From: Aurantiochytrium sp. KH105
Taxonomy: Eukaryota; Sar; Bigyra; Thraustochytrida; Thraustochytriidae
Direction: 5' to 3'
Length of the DNA stretch: 64,000 nt
Assembly (NCBI GenBank): GCA_003116975.1
Contig: BGKB01000018.1
Coordinates: 780,716 to 844,715, forward strand
How positions within the stretch are numbered: the first letter of the stretch is position 1; each line of letters opens with the position of its first letter. The position numbers were made by a program, and so were the translations under genes. The notes under the pieces were generated by a model. It was not told where the DNA came from. It ran no database searches and saw nothing but the letters and a program-made list of their open reading frames with translations. This document shows positions 19,079 to 27,916 of the stretch, in pieces.

Positions 19079-19102
19079 GCTGATCTGATCTGATCTGATC
19101 TG
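19079..19102. repeat. (TGATC)n pentamer array just upstream of the myosin start
   Basis: Four to five TGATC units end about 100 bases before the myosin ATG. Shorter matches (TGATCTGATC, GATCAGATC) recur in the 5' region of the UBR gene at about 27488 and 27861. Confidence 0.7.
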
Positions 19103-19205
19103 AACTGCTCTGCTCCGCTCTGGGTGCTCTGGGTTGACCACTTCGTGCCTGGGGCGGCCGGGAAGCAGGAGCGCGCGCTCGCAGGCAGACAGGCGGAGAG
19201 GCGCG

Positions 19206-22200
19206 ATGGACACGCTGCGGAGAGGCACGCTGCTGTGGCTGCCGGGCAAGCAGGGGAGCTATGAGCTGGGTGAAGTCTCGCAGCGCGAGGGGTCCATGCT
19301 GGGCGTCGACGTCCTCTCGACGCAGCAGAGCTTTACCCTCGATCTCGGGAGTCTCGATGTCAAAGTCTTCAAGGCCAACAAAGATGTGGTCGAGGACATG
19401 ACGGCGCTCCGAAACCTGCACCTTCCGGGCATCCTTTACAATATTCGCGAGAGAGCCCTCGCGGACGAGCCGTACACCTTCATGGGCAATACCGTCCTGG
19501 TGGCCGTCAACCCGCTCAAACACATCGAGGCTCCAGAGGGTATCCTGGGCACTCGCAAGGCGCTCAATGCGCCCCACCCCTACGCCATCGCAGAGGTCGC
19601 CTTTCAGCAAATGAGCTTCGGCGCGGGACGAAGGCAAGACCGTAGAGACTCCCCCGTGAACCAGAGCATCCTCGTGAGCGGCGAGTCTGGCGCCGGTAAG
19701 ACGGAGTCGTCCAAAATGGTGCTCGAACATCTTGTGCACCGGTGCGTCAACGACGCGGATGGCGACGCGGGCGCCATAAGCCACCTGGACCGGCGGCTGT
19801 TGGACAGCAACCCAATCCTGGAGGCCTTTGGCAACGCGTCAACAAAAAGGAACCACAACTCTTCTCGTTTTGGTAAATTTCTCAAACTTCACTTTGAAAA
19901 AGGAGTGGGCGGACGCAGGATGGCGAACCCCCTCCAGCCGCTGCACATCTGTGGCGCCAGCATTGAAACTTATTTGCTCGAACGCTCGCGCGTCACCCTG
20001 CACGGCGAGGGTGAGCGCTCGTACCACATCTTTTACATGTTGCTTGCCGGCGCCTCGGGCGAACAGCGACTTGCCTACGATCTCGATCACGAGTTTGTCT
20101 TGACTCGCCCTAAAAAGCGACCAGCAGACCGCCCATTGCCCCGCAAAAGCGCGCACGGAATGCGCATCAGCCTCGAGCGTCTCGAAGCGCGGGACCTCGA
20201 AGGGTTCACGGAACTTTGCGAGAGTCTCAGCACCTTTGACATCCCGCCCTCGAGCAGCGATCCAGGAGCTATTTCGCAAGAGCGCCTCTTTGGGATCGTT
20301 GCTGCCATGCTGCACCTTGGCAATGTTAGCTTCGAAAACGACGAGAACACGAGCGAAGGCTATGTAGCGCTCGTACAGGACGAGGTCCCTCTGCAGACGG
20401 CAAGCGAGCTTTTGGGAGTCGACTATGGAGACCTGCGTAACTCCATCATGGTCCGCAAGGTGAAAACCGTGCACGAGCAAATCATTGTCAAGCGTGACGC
20501 GCGTGGCGCCAAGGATGCCGCAGACGCCATGGTCAAGTCTCTCTATGTGCAGCTCTTTGACTGGCTTGTGCGCCATATCACCAGTAGCTTTGGGAGTCCG
20601 ACTGACCAGTCTGCGCAGGCGGATGCAAGCTCAAAGAAGGAGGCTCCCGAGTCATTTTTTATTGGCGTTCTCGATATTTTCGGTTTCGAAGTGTTCTCGG
20701 TCAATGACTTCGAACAGCTTCTCATCAACTTTGCCAACGAAGCACTGCAAAGCTCCTTCAAGAAGCAAGTGCTAGAAGCAGAGCTCAAGCTGTACGCGTC
20801 CGAGGGCTTGCAGGTCCCGGACACTGATTTCGATTTCACGCCGGACGACATGTCGTGCATGAACCTTTTGCGCGGTATTAACAAGCGGGATCCAGGCGTT
20901 CTCGGCACAATTGATGCAGAGGGCCGTCAGCCGCAGCCCCTCGATGAGAAAATGTGCGCTCATCTGCACCGCGCCTTCAAAGGGCATCCCAAATTTCCCA
21001 CGCCGCACCCGCGCGATCAGCGCACGACCTTTAAGATTCTGCACTTTGCTGGCGAAGTCAAGTATACCGTAGGCAGTTTCATCGAAAAGAACTCGGACAA
21101 AATGCCTGCCGAGGTGAACGATCTCTTTGAGCAAAGCGCCAACGTGCTCGTCAAGGAAATGTTCCCCCGCATCGAGGATGATCGGCGACGCAACTCCACG
21201 GACCGCGCCGCGGCGCGCGCTGGACGCGCTGTGCGCAACATTTCCACCACAATCATTTCGGGCTTTCGCGAGCAAATGGACGAGCTCCTGGACACCCTTG
21301 GCGGCACGCGGTGCTCGTACATTCGCTGCATCAAACCTAACCCGACCATGCGGCGTAGGGGAGGCGATGCATTTGAGGAGGTCCTCTTTGATCAAGAGGA
21401 TGATGAGCTGGATGGCGAGGAGAATGACGACGACGACGACGACGCCAACGACGATGCATCTGCGCGAGCAGCAAAAGCCGCGCGCTGGTTTGACAATCCC
21501 TTTGTCTCCTCGCAGCTCGAAAACCTAGGCATTCCACAAACGACCAAGGTGATGCAGCTCGGATTTCCCACTCGCGTTCCCTTTGACTTTCTCTTGAGCA
21601 GCTACAAGAGCATGCTCCCTGCCGAGGTTTTGCGCGTATGGGAGACCATTGGCGAAGGCAATGACCGCGCGTTTATCAAAGCACTGTTCTTTGCCTTTCA
21701 CATTGAGCCTTCCACCTACAAGCTAGGATTGACCAAGGTTTTTTTCCGCTCGGGCATGCTCGACCAGCTCACGCAAGTGCTCGATGCAGCAACGTCAAAA
21801 TCGCTCGACGAAGAGGTCGTCCAGCGATTTCGAGGATCATTTGCGCGCCAGCTGTGGCGCAGAACTCTGGCCAAGGTTCGGGCCGTCAAGGAGTTCGAAG
21901 ACCTCCTCGCGTTTTGCCGCAAGCGCAACAGCGCCTCCACCATCATCCAGCGTCTTGCCCGACGCAAAGTGGCCGAGATGGAGGCCAAGGCCGAACTTGC
22001 GCGCCAACGCGAACTCAAGCAAAAGCGCGAGCAGGAAGAGAAAAAGGAACAAGCTCGTCTCGCGGCGAAGCGCGAGGCCGCTGCGCAAAAGGCCGCGGCA
22101 GAAGCCGAGCAGCAAAGACTCCGTGAAGCCGCGGATCTCAAGGCTCGCGCCGAGCTCGAGTCGGAAATGAGACGCGCAGCCGAGGAGGCCGCACGGATCG

Positions 22201-24734
22201 CTGCCGAGACGCAAGCCAAGGCCAAAGAGTATCGTCTCAAGGCGGAAAAGGAAGAACGCGAGGCGCGCAAACTCGAGCAGGAAGAAACGAAGCGAACCAT
22301 TGAGGAACTTGGCGGAGAGGAAGCGTATCTGGAACAAGTTGAGCACGAACGCAATGTCACGTTTTCGCGAGCCGTGACTGTACGCGAGTTTCCAAAGTAC
22401 TTTTCGAATGAGCACGCCATGGCCATTGATCTTCGGGCCGCGCGAAAGCGTGGCAAGGAAAAGCAGGTTGTCGGCGATGACCTCGAGGCCATTGCGAGGA
22501 CGGTACGCGTGGTCTTGGACCCCGCGTCTGAGGCGCCTTTGCCGTCTGTAGAGGAGGAACTCGTGCACCGCGATCCCAAGGCTGCCGCAGCTGCGAGAAA
22601 GAGCAAGCGTACGGGGAAGCGTCCCTCCCTTTCTGCAACGCTCAAACGAATGCATTCCTCGTTGAAACGCCGCTCGTATGCGCCGACCATGGCCGGTGCC
22701 AAGGACGAGGACGAGGCAGCTCGTGCAAAGTTCGCGCTCATGCGGCAAGGTATCCCCGAAGCTGCGCTCTCTGCGACGGGTGCAACACTCAATCTTGGCA
22801 TCATCTCGTGCCCAGCGGTTGAATATTGCGTGGATACGGGTGCTGGGAAGGGCGATCAAGACGAGGTGGCCTCTGCCGTATCAGTCTCGTCATCAGTTCC
22901 ACAAGGCGCCAAAAGCCTGATGTGTCTTTTTAGTGGTGGCGGCGGCAAATCAGCCCAGCAAAAGGCGAGCAAGCGCAAGTCGCAAAAGAGCAGATCGTCC
23001 AAGCGCCAATCGCGAAAGTCGCAGCGCCGGCGATCAGCATACTATGAAGAAGATGACGACGACGACGACGAGGACGAGGACGCGGACAGCGTTGTCCGTC
23101 TTGATGTCAAAACCGAGCCGGTCTCGTTGGGCGACGAGTACCCGGATGCACGACCAGGCACGGTGATAATGACGAGAAACGGACCCCGATACAACTGGGC
23201 GCCGTGCTTTTGCCGGGTCGAGGGCTTTGAGCTGAACTATTTTGAGAGTGCAGAGCCTGACGGGACTGGCGAAATGCGAGGCGTGACGAAAATCGGCACA
23301 GTGCATATCGGCAGCGTGGCAGCCGTCGAACAGTTTTCAACCGATTCGCTCGATGAAAAATTGGCGGGCACACTCAGGACGAACTGCGTCTTGCGGTTGC
23401 GCGTGCGGAGCCGCGTCGGCTACCACTTGGTGCTGGCTTTTCCCGATGAGGACATGAAGGACCGCGTGGCGGACCACATCGAGCGGGCACTTTCCATGTG
23501 GAAGGCTGAGACAGCGGCGCTCAAGCAAATGGCTCGCGGAGAATTCCGCGATTCAGAACGTGTCGAGGAGGCCAAAAAGATGCTTGAAGACGGCAGAATG
23601 TCGCGCAAGTCATTCAAGCAGGCCATGCTCCAGCAGCTGAGCTCCGAGTCCGAGTATGCGCAGCTTCATGTTGCCATGTACGGCGAAGATGATTACGATA
23701 AGCGCGTGAAATGCGCCACGTGTGGAGCCATCAACTTCCTCGTGGGCGCACCGCCCGAGCCAGACGGCTACATTTGCCACACGTGCAAGGAACCGCTTGA
23801 GCTTCCCGACGAAATGGACGATGAGCCGATTGTTGAGAGTGGAGGCACGCTCGGTGCATCGAGCTTCAGCGGGCGAAGTAGCGGTATGCTGACCCCGCGA
23901 GCGAGCCGCATCAACTCGACCGTCTTTGATGAGCTAGATGCGGAGGACCTCGAGTCGCTTCCGCCGCCGCCCAGTTTTCCTATTACCATCTCGCTCAAGG
24001 ACAAGTCGTCCCTGACGGTTTTTGAGGTGGACCTTTTGCCGCATCCGCGCAAGTACGAGCCGACCCAGTCCCGCATGTACTTTTACACTTTTCGCTGTCA
24101 GTATGTGGAACCGGTGAAGCCCTCGAAAAAGAGGAGAAGCAAGGCGAAGCCGGAGGTGCATCACTGGATCGTGGATCAGCCTTTCGAAGCTTTCCATAAT
24201 TTGCACCGCAGCCTCGGCCAGTTTGCAGAGGAGTGGAACAAAACGGTCGATCTTCCGGAGTGGGTAGATGTTGAGCCGGCCAGGACCGAACGCGAGACGG
24301 CCGAACTGCGCCTCAACTGCCTCAACGACTACATGGAAGCCTTTCTCGAGCTTGCACAGGTGGATGAATTCATCTTCCAAGCTCCTCCTGTGCGCATCTT
24401 TTTCAATCTTCGAGCCCTCAAGGTGGCGCCGTTATCTCCTGAAGAGCTCGAGGACTTGCGTCCCGCCTTTGAGACGCTCGAGACCTTTCATAAGGAAAAG
24501 AAAAAGTGGTCGGCGGATATTTACGATCTCTTTGTTCAGATTGTGGAGATCGAGCCTCGTTTGGACGCTACAGCCAGCGCCGACGCGGTCTTTAACAGCA
24601 TCGAGTATGCCATTGCTCGCCTCTCGTATCAGGAGAAGAGCGACGTCTTTCACACGGGCCAGCGGTACATGCAGACCCTCGAATCGGTCAATGCATACCT
24701 TGACGAGCTCGTACATGCTCTTGATTTGAATTGA
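19206..24734 (+). CDS. Unconventional myosin: motor-IQ-charged helix-PH-zinc ribbon-PX
   Basis: 1842 residues from the ATG at 19206. An N-terminal SH3-like strand region (LLWLPGKQGSYELGEV) leads into a complete motor: P-loop GESGAGKT at 159-166, switch I NASTKRNHNSSRFGKF at 210-225 (usual NAKT is NAST), switch II DIFGFE at 490-495 and RCIKPN at 707-712, with the motor ending near 850. An Asp/Glu-rich insert lies at about 713-761, before the FDNPFVSSQLENLGI helix. One IQ-like motif is near 911-930 (TIIQRLARRKVAEMEAKAEL). A long charged E/R/K helix follows to about 1040. Then come a basic Ser-rich segment, a PH-like domain (about 1318-1434), a CxxC...CxxC zinc ribbon (Cys1503, 1506, 1524, 1527), and a PX-like domain (about 1590-1740). 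PH and PX suggest phosphoinositide-membrane cargo. Class not assigned. Confidence 0.9.
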   Translation: MDTLRRGTLLWLPGKQGSYELGEVSQREGSMLGVDVLSTQQSFTLDLGSLDVKVFKANKDVVEDMTALRNLHLPGILYNIRERALADEPYTFMGNTVLVAVNPLKHIEAPEGILGTRKALNAPHPYAIAEVAFQQMSFGAGRRQDRRDSPVNQSILVSGESGAGKTESSKMVLEHLVHRCVNDADGDAGAISHLDRRLLDSNPILEAFGNASTKRNHNSSRFGKFLKLHFEKGVGGRRMANPLQPLHICGASIETYLLERSRVTLHGEGERSYHIFYMLLAGASGEQRLAYDLDHEFVLTRPKKRPADRPLPRKSAHGMRISLERLEARDLEGFTELCESLSTFDIPPSSSDPGAISQERLFGIVAAMLHLGNVSFENDENTSEGYVALVQDEVPLQTASELLGVDYGDLRNSIMVRKVKTVHEQIIVKRDARGAKDAADAMVKSLYVQLFDWLVRHITSSFGSPTDQSAQADASSKKEAPESFFIGVLDIFGFEVFSVNDFEQLLINFANEALQSSFKKQVLEAELKLYASEGLQVPDTDFDFTPDDMSCMNLLRGINKRDPGVLGTIDAEGRQPQPLDEKMCAHLHRAFKGHPKFPTPHPRDQRTTFKILHFAGEVKYTVGSFIEKNSDKMPAEVNDLFEQSANVLVKEMFPRIEDDRRRNSTDRAAARAGRAVRNISTTIISGFREQMDELLDTLGGTRCSYIRCIKPNPTMRRRGGDAFEEVLFDQEDDELDGEENDDDDDDANDDASARAAKAARWFDNPFVSSQLENLGIPQTTKVMQLGFPTRVPFDFLLSSYKSMLPAEVLRVWETIGEGNDRAFIKALFFAFHIEPSTYKLGLTKVFFRSGMLDQLTQVLDAATSKSLDEEVVQRFRGSFARQLWRRTLAKVRAVKEFEDLLAFCRKRNSASTIIQRLARRKVAEMEAKAELARQRELKQKREQEEKKEQARLAAKREAAAQKAAAEAEQQRLREAADLKARAELESEMRRAAEEAARIAAETQAKAKEYRLKAEKEEREARKLEQEETKRTIEELGGEEAYLEQVEHERNVTFSRAVTVREFPKYFSNEHAMAIDLRAARKRGKEKQVVGDDLEAIARTVRVVLDPASEAPLPSVEEELVHRDPKAAAAARKSKRTGKRPSLSATLKRMHSSLKRRSYAPTMAGAKDEDEAARAKFALMRQGIPEAALSATGATLNLGIISCPAVEYCVDTGAGKGDQDEVASAVSVSSSVPQGAKSLMCLFSGGGGKSAQQKASKRKSQKSRSSKRQSRKSQRRRSAYYEEDDDDDDEDEDADSVVRLDVKTEPVSLGDEYPDARPGTVIMTRNGPRYNWAPCFCRVEGFELNYFESAEPDGTGEMRGVTKIGTVHIGSVAAVEQFSTDSLDEKLAGTLRTNCVLRLRVRSRVGYHLVLAFPDEDMKDRVADHIERALSMWKAETAALKQMARGEFRDSERVEEAKKMLEDGRMSRKSFKQAMLQQLSSESEYAQLHVAMYGEDDYDKRVKCATCGAINFLVGAPPEPDGYICHTCKEPLELPDEMDDEPIVESGGTLGASSFSGRSSGMLTPRASRINSTVFDELDAEDLESLPPPPSFPITISLKDKSSLTVFEVDLLPHPRKYEPTQSRMYFYTFRCQYVEPVKPSKKRRSKAKPEVHHWIVDQPFEAFHNLHRSLGQFAEEWNKTVDLPEWVDVEPARTERETAELRLNCLNDYMEAFLELAQVDEFIFQAPPVRIFFNLRALKVAPLSPEELEDLRPAFETLETFHKEKKKWSADIYDLFVQIVEIEPRLDATASADAVFNSIEYAIARLSYQEKSDVFHTGQRYMQTLESVNAYLDELVHALDLN

Positions 24735-25138
24735 GAAATTTTTATTTGTCTGTCTCGTAAATGTGTCTGTATGTTGCGCTCATTTGCGCAGGTGTAACCA
24801 AAGAAACAAAACGTAGAGTGAACGTTGTACACTATTTTGATCTTTTGGCACCAAGTCCAACCGGATTATGCCCATACGGGATGGGCCAGTTGCCGAGAAA
24901 GAAAACATTCTTGCTAGGATTTACTCATGAGTTTCATTCTTCTTCTTCTTCGTCGTCGTCGTCGTCGTTGTTGTTACTGTCGTTTTCGTCACCGTCGTCG
25001 TCCACAAATGAGTCATCCATTCCGACATCGCTTGCCAAGGCATTTGCAGCTGAAGCACCCTGCGCCGACGATCCCCCTGGAGCAGGAGATGGTAACTCTT
25101 GTCCCTCTTGAAGAATCTCCTGGGCATTTTCTGGATTC
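24735..25138. other. Convergent region; holds a possible acidic tail of the RCHY1-like gene
   Basis: About 400 bases between the myosin stop and the RCHY1-like stop. Minus-strand positions 25170-24934 stay open in another frame and read as a Pro/Ser then Asp/Glu-rich tail, ending in (GAC)n/(GAA)n codons. This may be an alternative or shifted C-terminus of the neighbouring gene, or just a simple repeat in its 3' untranslated region. Confidence 0.5.
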
Positions 25139-26221
25139 TCATCTCGAGGAGGCCTTGCGCTTTCGGGAAAGTACGACAGTGTTGTAAGACTTGCATGATG
25201 GGCAAATATGGGCCAAAAAGTGAAAGGGCACAGCAGCGCTCTTTTGACAGTCGTCGCAGTGAATATGAGCCACCCAGTTTTTATACTCGTCTGGCATGGG
25301 TTGTGCAGCAATGGCTTCTTCGATTATCTGTGAGATCCTGGCCTGGCTGTCCTGGTCAAGATACGAGACGCGACAAATTGGACACGTTCGTGCGCCTGCC
25401 GAAGATGCCTGTTTCTGGCATTCCTCGTGCATCGCGTGACCACAGCGTAGCAAGGCGACCTGTCGCGTTGAATCCTGCATCCGTTCGAAGCAGGCCACAC
25501 ACTTGTTCGAAGAGTCAACGCAAGTATGCTTGGAATAGAGACCTGGTGGGAGGCACAGTCTGCATTTGTCACAATGATGAAAATCTTCTCGCTTGCCAAT
25601 ACGACAGATCCCACACCCATCGCAATGAAAGATCTCCTTGCTTTTGTCGTCCGACCATAGCCTGCACGGCTCGCAGTAATAGTGCGTCTCACGCCACGAG
25701 CACGAAGTGTTTGAGCAGGCTCGGCCAAGTGGCTGCAGCGTTTTGCAGGCGCGACACATGATAGTCTTGGTTGCAAAGCGATTAATTTCGTGATCGTCGA
25801 CCACGTCGTTGTGACACAAACGACAAGGGTAGATTTTACCGCAGCAGTTGGAAAGGATCGAGCATTGCCGCTTGTAGTGCTTGCACGCCTCGAGGCCCAA
25901 CGAAGTGCCCATCGTCACGGCGACGTTTGCATCATCGGCGGATTTTGAAGAAGCGTCCCCGTTGCCGCCCTCTTCGTCTGTGGCAGATGTGCCGGCAAGC
26001 ACCGTCGCGTTCGCTGCTGTGACGCTTGTTGCTGTCGCCGTCGGCGCCACTGCCGCGGCCATCGAGTAGAGCTCTTGGATCTTCTTGGTGCGTTCCTCGA
26101 CACCCAGCGAAAGATCGAGCGCGATGGCGCGAATACGCTCTTTCAGGGTCGCTGCCGTCGGCGGCTCTTGCGCTTGGCGAAGCGGCGCTCCGCCCGCCGC
26201 GCTGTCGCTGTTGTTGCCCAT
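25139..26221 (-). CDS. RCHY1: RING/CHY zinc-finger E3 ubiquitin ligase, RCHY1/Pirh2 family
   Basis: 360 residues. A ~110-residue disordered Ala/Thr-rich N-terminus precedes the family's fixed order of zinc domains. The CHY finger starts at Cys113 (CKHYKRQCSILSNCCGKIYP, CRLCHND, DHEINRF, CRACKTLQP). The CTCHY-type finger follows (YYCEPCRLW, FHCDGCGICRIGKREDFHHC). Next is a C3H2C3-like RING (CVACFERM, LRCGHAMHEECQKQ, CPICR), then a C-terminal zinc ribbon (HCDDCQK, HICPSCKSYNT). In animals and plants this family ubiquitinates target proteins including p53 and light-signalling factors; the substrate here is unknown. The frame ends soon after the ribbon, but an acidic tail continues in another frame (see 24934-25170). 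Start codons lie about 1.7 kb from those of the divergent UBR ligase. Confidence 0.92.
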   Translation of the reverse strand: MGNNSDSAAGGAPLRQAQEPPTAATLKERIRAIALDLSLGVEERTKKIQELYSMAAAVAPTATATSVTAANATVLAGTSATDEEGGNGDASSKSADDANVAVTMGTSLGLEACKHYKRQCSILSNCCGKIYPCRLCHNDVVDDHEINRFATKTIMCRACKTLQPLGRACSNTSCSWRETHYYCEPCRLWSDDKSKEIFHCDGCGICRIGKREDFHHCDKCRLCLPPGLYSKHTCVDSSNKCVACFERMQDSTRQVALLRCGHAMHEECQKQASSAGARTCPICRVSYLDQDSQARISQIIEEAIAAQPMPDEYKNWVAHIHCDDCQKSAAVPFHFLAHICPSCKSYNTVVLSRKRKASSR

Positions 26222-26441
26222 TCTCGCGCGTCACGCGTCGAGAGTGACTTCGTCCCGTGTGCGGCTTGAAGTTTTGCCGCACCTCTTATTATCAAAGTAG
26301 TTTATAGCGCGACGCAGAACGTCAAGATGCCCATGGAAAATAGGAAAAGCCCTTGAAAGCCCACGGGTATCAGAGAGCATCAAGAAGGACTTCTCGAGAA
26401 GGACCTTCCTCCCCCAAGTAAGCCCTGCGGAAAGTTTCATT

Positions 26442-26457
26442 TAGGCCTAGGCCTAGT
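26442..26457. repeat. Palindromic AGGCCTAGGCCTA cluster
   Basis: A short self-complementary element of the same kind as at 2018-2048, about 220 bases upstream of the RCHY1-like start codon. Confidence 0.5.
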
Positions 26458-26994
26458 GATTGTGTGAAGCGCTCTTTCCTGCAATACAGTCATCGAGGGT
26501 CTCATTTCGATTCATTCCTTTCGTTTTGGCTCTCAAAGCACCATCAAACCAACCTCTCTTACCTCTGCACCGCCTGACCGCCGCATCGCACCTCTGCAGC
26601 TCTCCAGCATAGCGTCCGTCGGCCCGGTCAACAAGGCGACTCGTGGCCGTGTGGGGCCAGGAATTCATCCTGCCGTGCACACACGCCGTGCCAGGTTTCC
26701 CCGGAATCCCGCGCTTTCAAGCTGCTGCTGCAGCCAGCAGCTGCAGTTATTTAGCAGCTACGGACTGACGCGGGTGCTCTTCTACACCTCGCAGTCGCTC
26801 GCCCTCGCCGCCACGCGCAGCTGTGCTGCAGCGGCAGGTGCAAGCCCCTCCCCCTCTCGCGCGACGCCCTCCAAGTCACCAAGAACTACAAGTACTACCC
26901 TACATCCATCCATCCGGCATGCCTGGCCGCGTCGACCCAGTCGCGAGGCGACCTAACGCCTCGCCTACCCCCGCGCGTCTTTCGCTTCGCTGTC

Positions 26995-26995
<1 letters not shown>

Positions 26996-27033
<38 letters not shown>

Positions 27034-27036
27034 TGT
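26996..27036. repeat. (GTGC)n microsatellite
   Basis: About ten perfect GTGC units. Confidence 0.9.
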
Positions 27037-27916
27037 GCAGGCCTCTCTGCGCTTCCGGCCCTGTCTGCCGCGCTCGGCTCTCCGTCCTCGCAGGCGTTCT
27101 CGTGCTCCCTGCCAGCGACCACCGTCAACGGCAGAAAGAAAGACTCGGAAAGAGAGAAGAAAGACCTTTCGGGGCCCCCGGGGCCCCCATTCGCCCTCCC
27201 GCCGCTGCCGCGAGAAGCGACCTCGTCTCTGACCTGTCTCTGGCGAGCCTCGGTCGAGGCCGAGCCCGCCTCGAAAGGGCCCGGCACGAACGCATGCGCG
27301 GCAGAGGCCGCAGCAGTCGGCAAAGCGCGAGCTCGGCGGGCAGCGCGGAGCAGCGCGGAGCAGTGCGGAGCGCGGCGGCAGACTCCGGCCGGGCCGATCG
27401 TGCCGCCGAGCCCGTCGTCGGCCTCCTCGGGCGGCGGTCGCTCGGCCGCGCTCGAGCGGAGTTGAGCAGTTTGAACTGGCTTGGGTCGATCAGATCATCC
27501 GCGCGCGCAGCCGCTCTCGCAGCGCGATATCCGAGGCCGCAGACGCGCGGGCGGCCGCGGCGGGGCGGAGCGGAGCAGGAAAGCGCAGAGCCGCGGCCCC
27601 AGGCGGCGCCGGCGGCAGAGGGAGGAGGCGGGGCGGGCGGGCGGGCGGGCGATCGCGCGTCGCCCGCGGCCCCGGGCGAGATCCGATTGCATTTTCATCT
27701 GTCTCTCTGTCGCGGCGGTCATCAGATCATCGTCCGGAGTAGTCTCTCAACGTCTCTCGCGACCTCGTCTCGGTTCGACGCGGCGCGAAGGAGACGCGAG
27801 GGAGACGCGCAGCGCGGGCGGGAAGGGCGCGGAAGGTAGACCGCCGACGCCCGTCGCTGGCTGATCTGATCGTTCGCCGGCCCGGCGGGCCCGTTCGACC
27901 GCGGAGCGTCGTCGCC

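Larger units (their letters stand above)
17662..19205. other. GC-rich 5' region of the myosin gene with microsatellites
   Basis: 1.5 kb without a supportable gene. It contains CATC units at 17910-17936, CGCT/CTCG-rich patches near 18180-18260 and a TGATC pentamer array at 19079-19102. The last ~700 bases are strongly GC-rich and probably include promoter and 5' untranslated sequence. Confidence 0.55.
26222..27916. other. Divergent promoter region between the RCHY1-like and UBR genes
   Basis: 1.7 kb shared by two outward-facing E3 ligase genes. It contains an AGGCCT palindrome cluster at 26442-26457, (GTGC)n at 26996-27036, and a very GC-rich segment at about 27280-27900 next to the UBR start. 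No supportable gene is seen. Confidence 0.55.

Noticed and set aside
22357-22859. Minus-strand frames across the myosin gene (such as 21837-22859)
   Set aside because: Shadows of the charged-helix coding region; the myosin frame is continuous and has all motor motifs.
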